5,941 nucleotides of DNA from Methanoculleus sp. (GTDB lineage: Archaea; Halobacteriota; Methanomicrobia; Methanomicrobiales; Methanoculleaceae), in NCBI GenBank assembly GCA_023230425.1, contig JALNXI010000129.1, forward strand, positions 1-5,941, read 5' to 3'. The position numbers were made by a program, and so were the translations under genes. This document shows positions 5,736 through 5,941 of the stretch, piece after piece. Positions within the stretch are counted from its first letter, which is position 1; each line of letters opens with the position of its first letter. The notes under the pieces were generated by a model that made no database searches, was not told where the DNA came from, and worked only from the letters and a program-made list of their open reading frames with translations.

Positions 5736-5911
5736 CCGTGAACGTCACGGTGGCTTATGTCGGCGAGGGGTTCGGGATGCCGGAGCGTGCGGGTGCGCTC
5801 GCCGATGAACTCCGCAGCGAGGGTGTCGACGACTACACCACCAATCCTGGTGGTGCAAGTTCCGGTCAACGAAGCAAGAATCTCCCGGCTTTAGCCCCGG
5901 GAGAGTGTCAA
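5736..5911 (+). ncRNA. Candidate orphan omega RNA (reRNA) scaffold
   Basis: In IS200/IS605 elements the 3' end of tnpB overlaps the omega RNA that guides the TnpB nuclease. This interval has the expected position and size and folds into successive stems: CCGTGA/TCACGG (5736-5741, 5745-5750), CTCGC/GCGAG (5798-5802, 5817-5821), CACCACCA/TGGTGGTG (5836-5843, 5848-5855) and the right-end hairpin (5881-5904). Sequence beyond 5911 would be the guide. No TnpB is encoded next to it, so it would need one supplied from elsewhere, or it is a decaying relic. Fold and boundaries were read by eye. Confidence 0.4.
5742..5894 (+). pseudogene. TnpB C-terminal remnant
   Basis: The plus frame ending at the TAG at 5892-5894 finishes with VVQVPVNEARISRL, very like the usual VNEAxxPRL ending of IS200/IS605 TnpB proteins, with the stop in the loop of the terminal hairpin as is typical. 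Upstream the frame is open back only to the TGA at 5739-5741. The RuvC and zinc-finger motifs of TnpB are absent, and hsp20 occupies the opposite strand where the body should be. Only the 3' tail survives, about the part that doubles as omega RNA. A second plus frame across the same bases (from 5702) is also open and GC-biased, so the tail identity rests on its last 12 to 14 residues. Confidence 0.55.
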
Positions 5912-5941
5912 CGCTACGTAGATGGCTGAAGATCGCGAGCG

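Larger units (their letters stand above)
5707..5911 (+). mobile_element. IS200/IS605-family remnant or miniature derivative
   Basis: The right end carries the hallmark layout of IS200/IS605 elements: the last codons of TnpB, whose stop lies in the loop of a subterminal hairpin (TCTCCCGG 5881-5888 with CCGGGAGA 5897-5904), followed by GTGTCAA (5905-5911), whose TCAA resembles a known right-end cleavage motif. A second terminal-type hairpin, TATGCCG (5707-5713) with CGGCATA (5721-5727), could be the left-end palindrome. That would give an element of about 205 bases without TnpA or a TnpB body. Such short forms arise by internal deletion and can be moved by a TnpA elsewhere. The right boundary is fairly sure; the left one is a guess. 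Confidence 0.6.

Noticed and set aside
5702..5929. 75-residue plus-strand frame at the right end
   Set aside because: It overlaps the IS605 right end in a frame other than the one giving the VNEAxISRL ending, and it reads through the terminal hairpin, so it is probably not a protein gene despite its GC-biased codons.

Overview
The window looks like chromosomal DNA from a high-GC methanogenic archaeon, most likely of the order Methanomicrobiales (Methanoculleus-like). That placement is an inference. It rests on archaeal TATA elements of the TTTATATA type upstream of several genes, GGTG-type Shine-Dalgarno sequences, strongly GC-biased third codon positions, and a TreT-type trehalose synthase beside a DEAD-box helicase with a DbpA-type C-terminal domain. 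No rRNA, tRNA or CRISPR array was seen.

Layout. Positions 1-310 (minus) hold the N-terminal 103 codons of an FkbM-like SAM methyltransferase that runs off the left edge. Positions 311-628 are a divergent regulatory region: a hairpin with a T7 run, then an AT-rich block with a perfect TATA box and an operator-like inverted repeat. These serve the plus-strand treT-like glycosyltransferase (629-1888). A 657-base gene-poor stretch follows (1889-2545), with a post-stop hairpin, a strong GC hairpin, scattered TATA-like motifs and the probable helicase terminator. Positions 2546-4144 (minus) encode a complete DeaD/CsdA-like RNA helicase. A compact divergent promoter region separates it from a plus-strand uracil-DNA-glycosylase-superfamily gene (4286-5011). 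That gene converges, with a 22-base gap, on a minus-strand Hsp20 small heat-shock protein (5034-5600). The right end (about 5700-5911) is a remnant or miniature derivative of an IS200/IS605-family element. It keeps the last codons of TnpB, the right-end hairpin and a run of stem-loops resembling an omega (reRNA) guide scaffold, but no TnpB body.

The genes form a loose set of singly transcribed stress and maintenance functions: compatible-solute synthesis (TreT), RNA unwinding of the kind often needed in the cold (DeaD), DNA base repair (UDG-like) and protein holding (Hsp20). Strand changes and separate promoters argue against one operon. The item most worth following up is the orphan omega-RNA-like element with no adjacent TnpB, just upstream of the hsp20 promoter.
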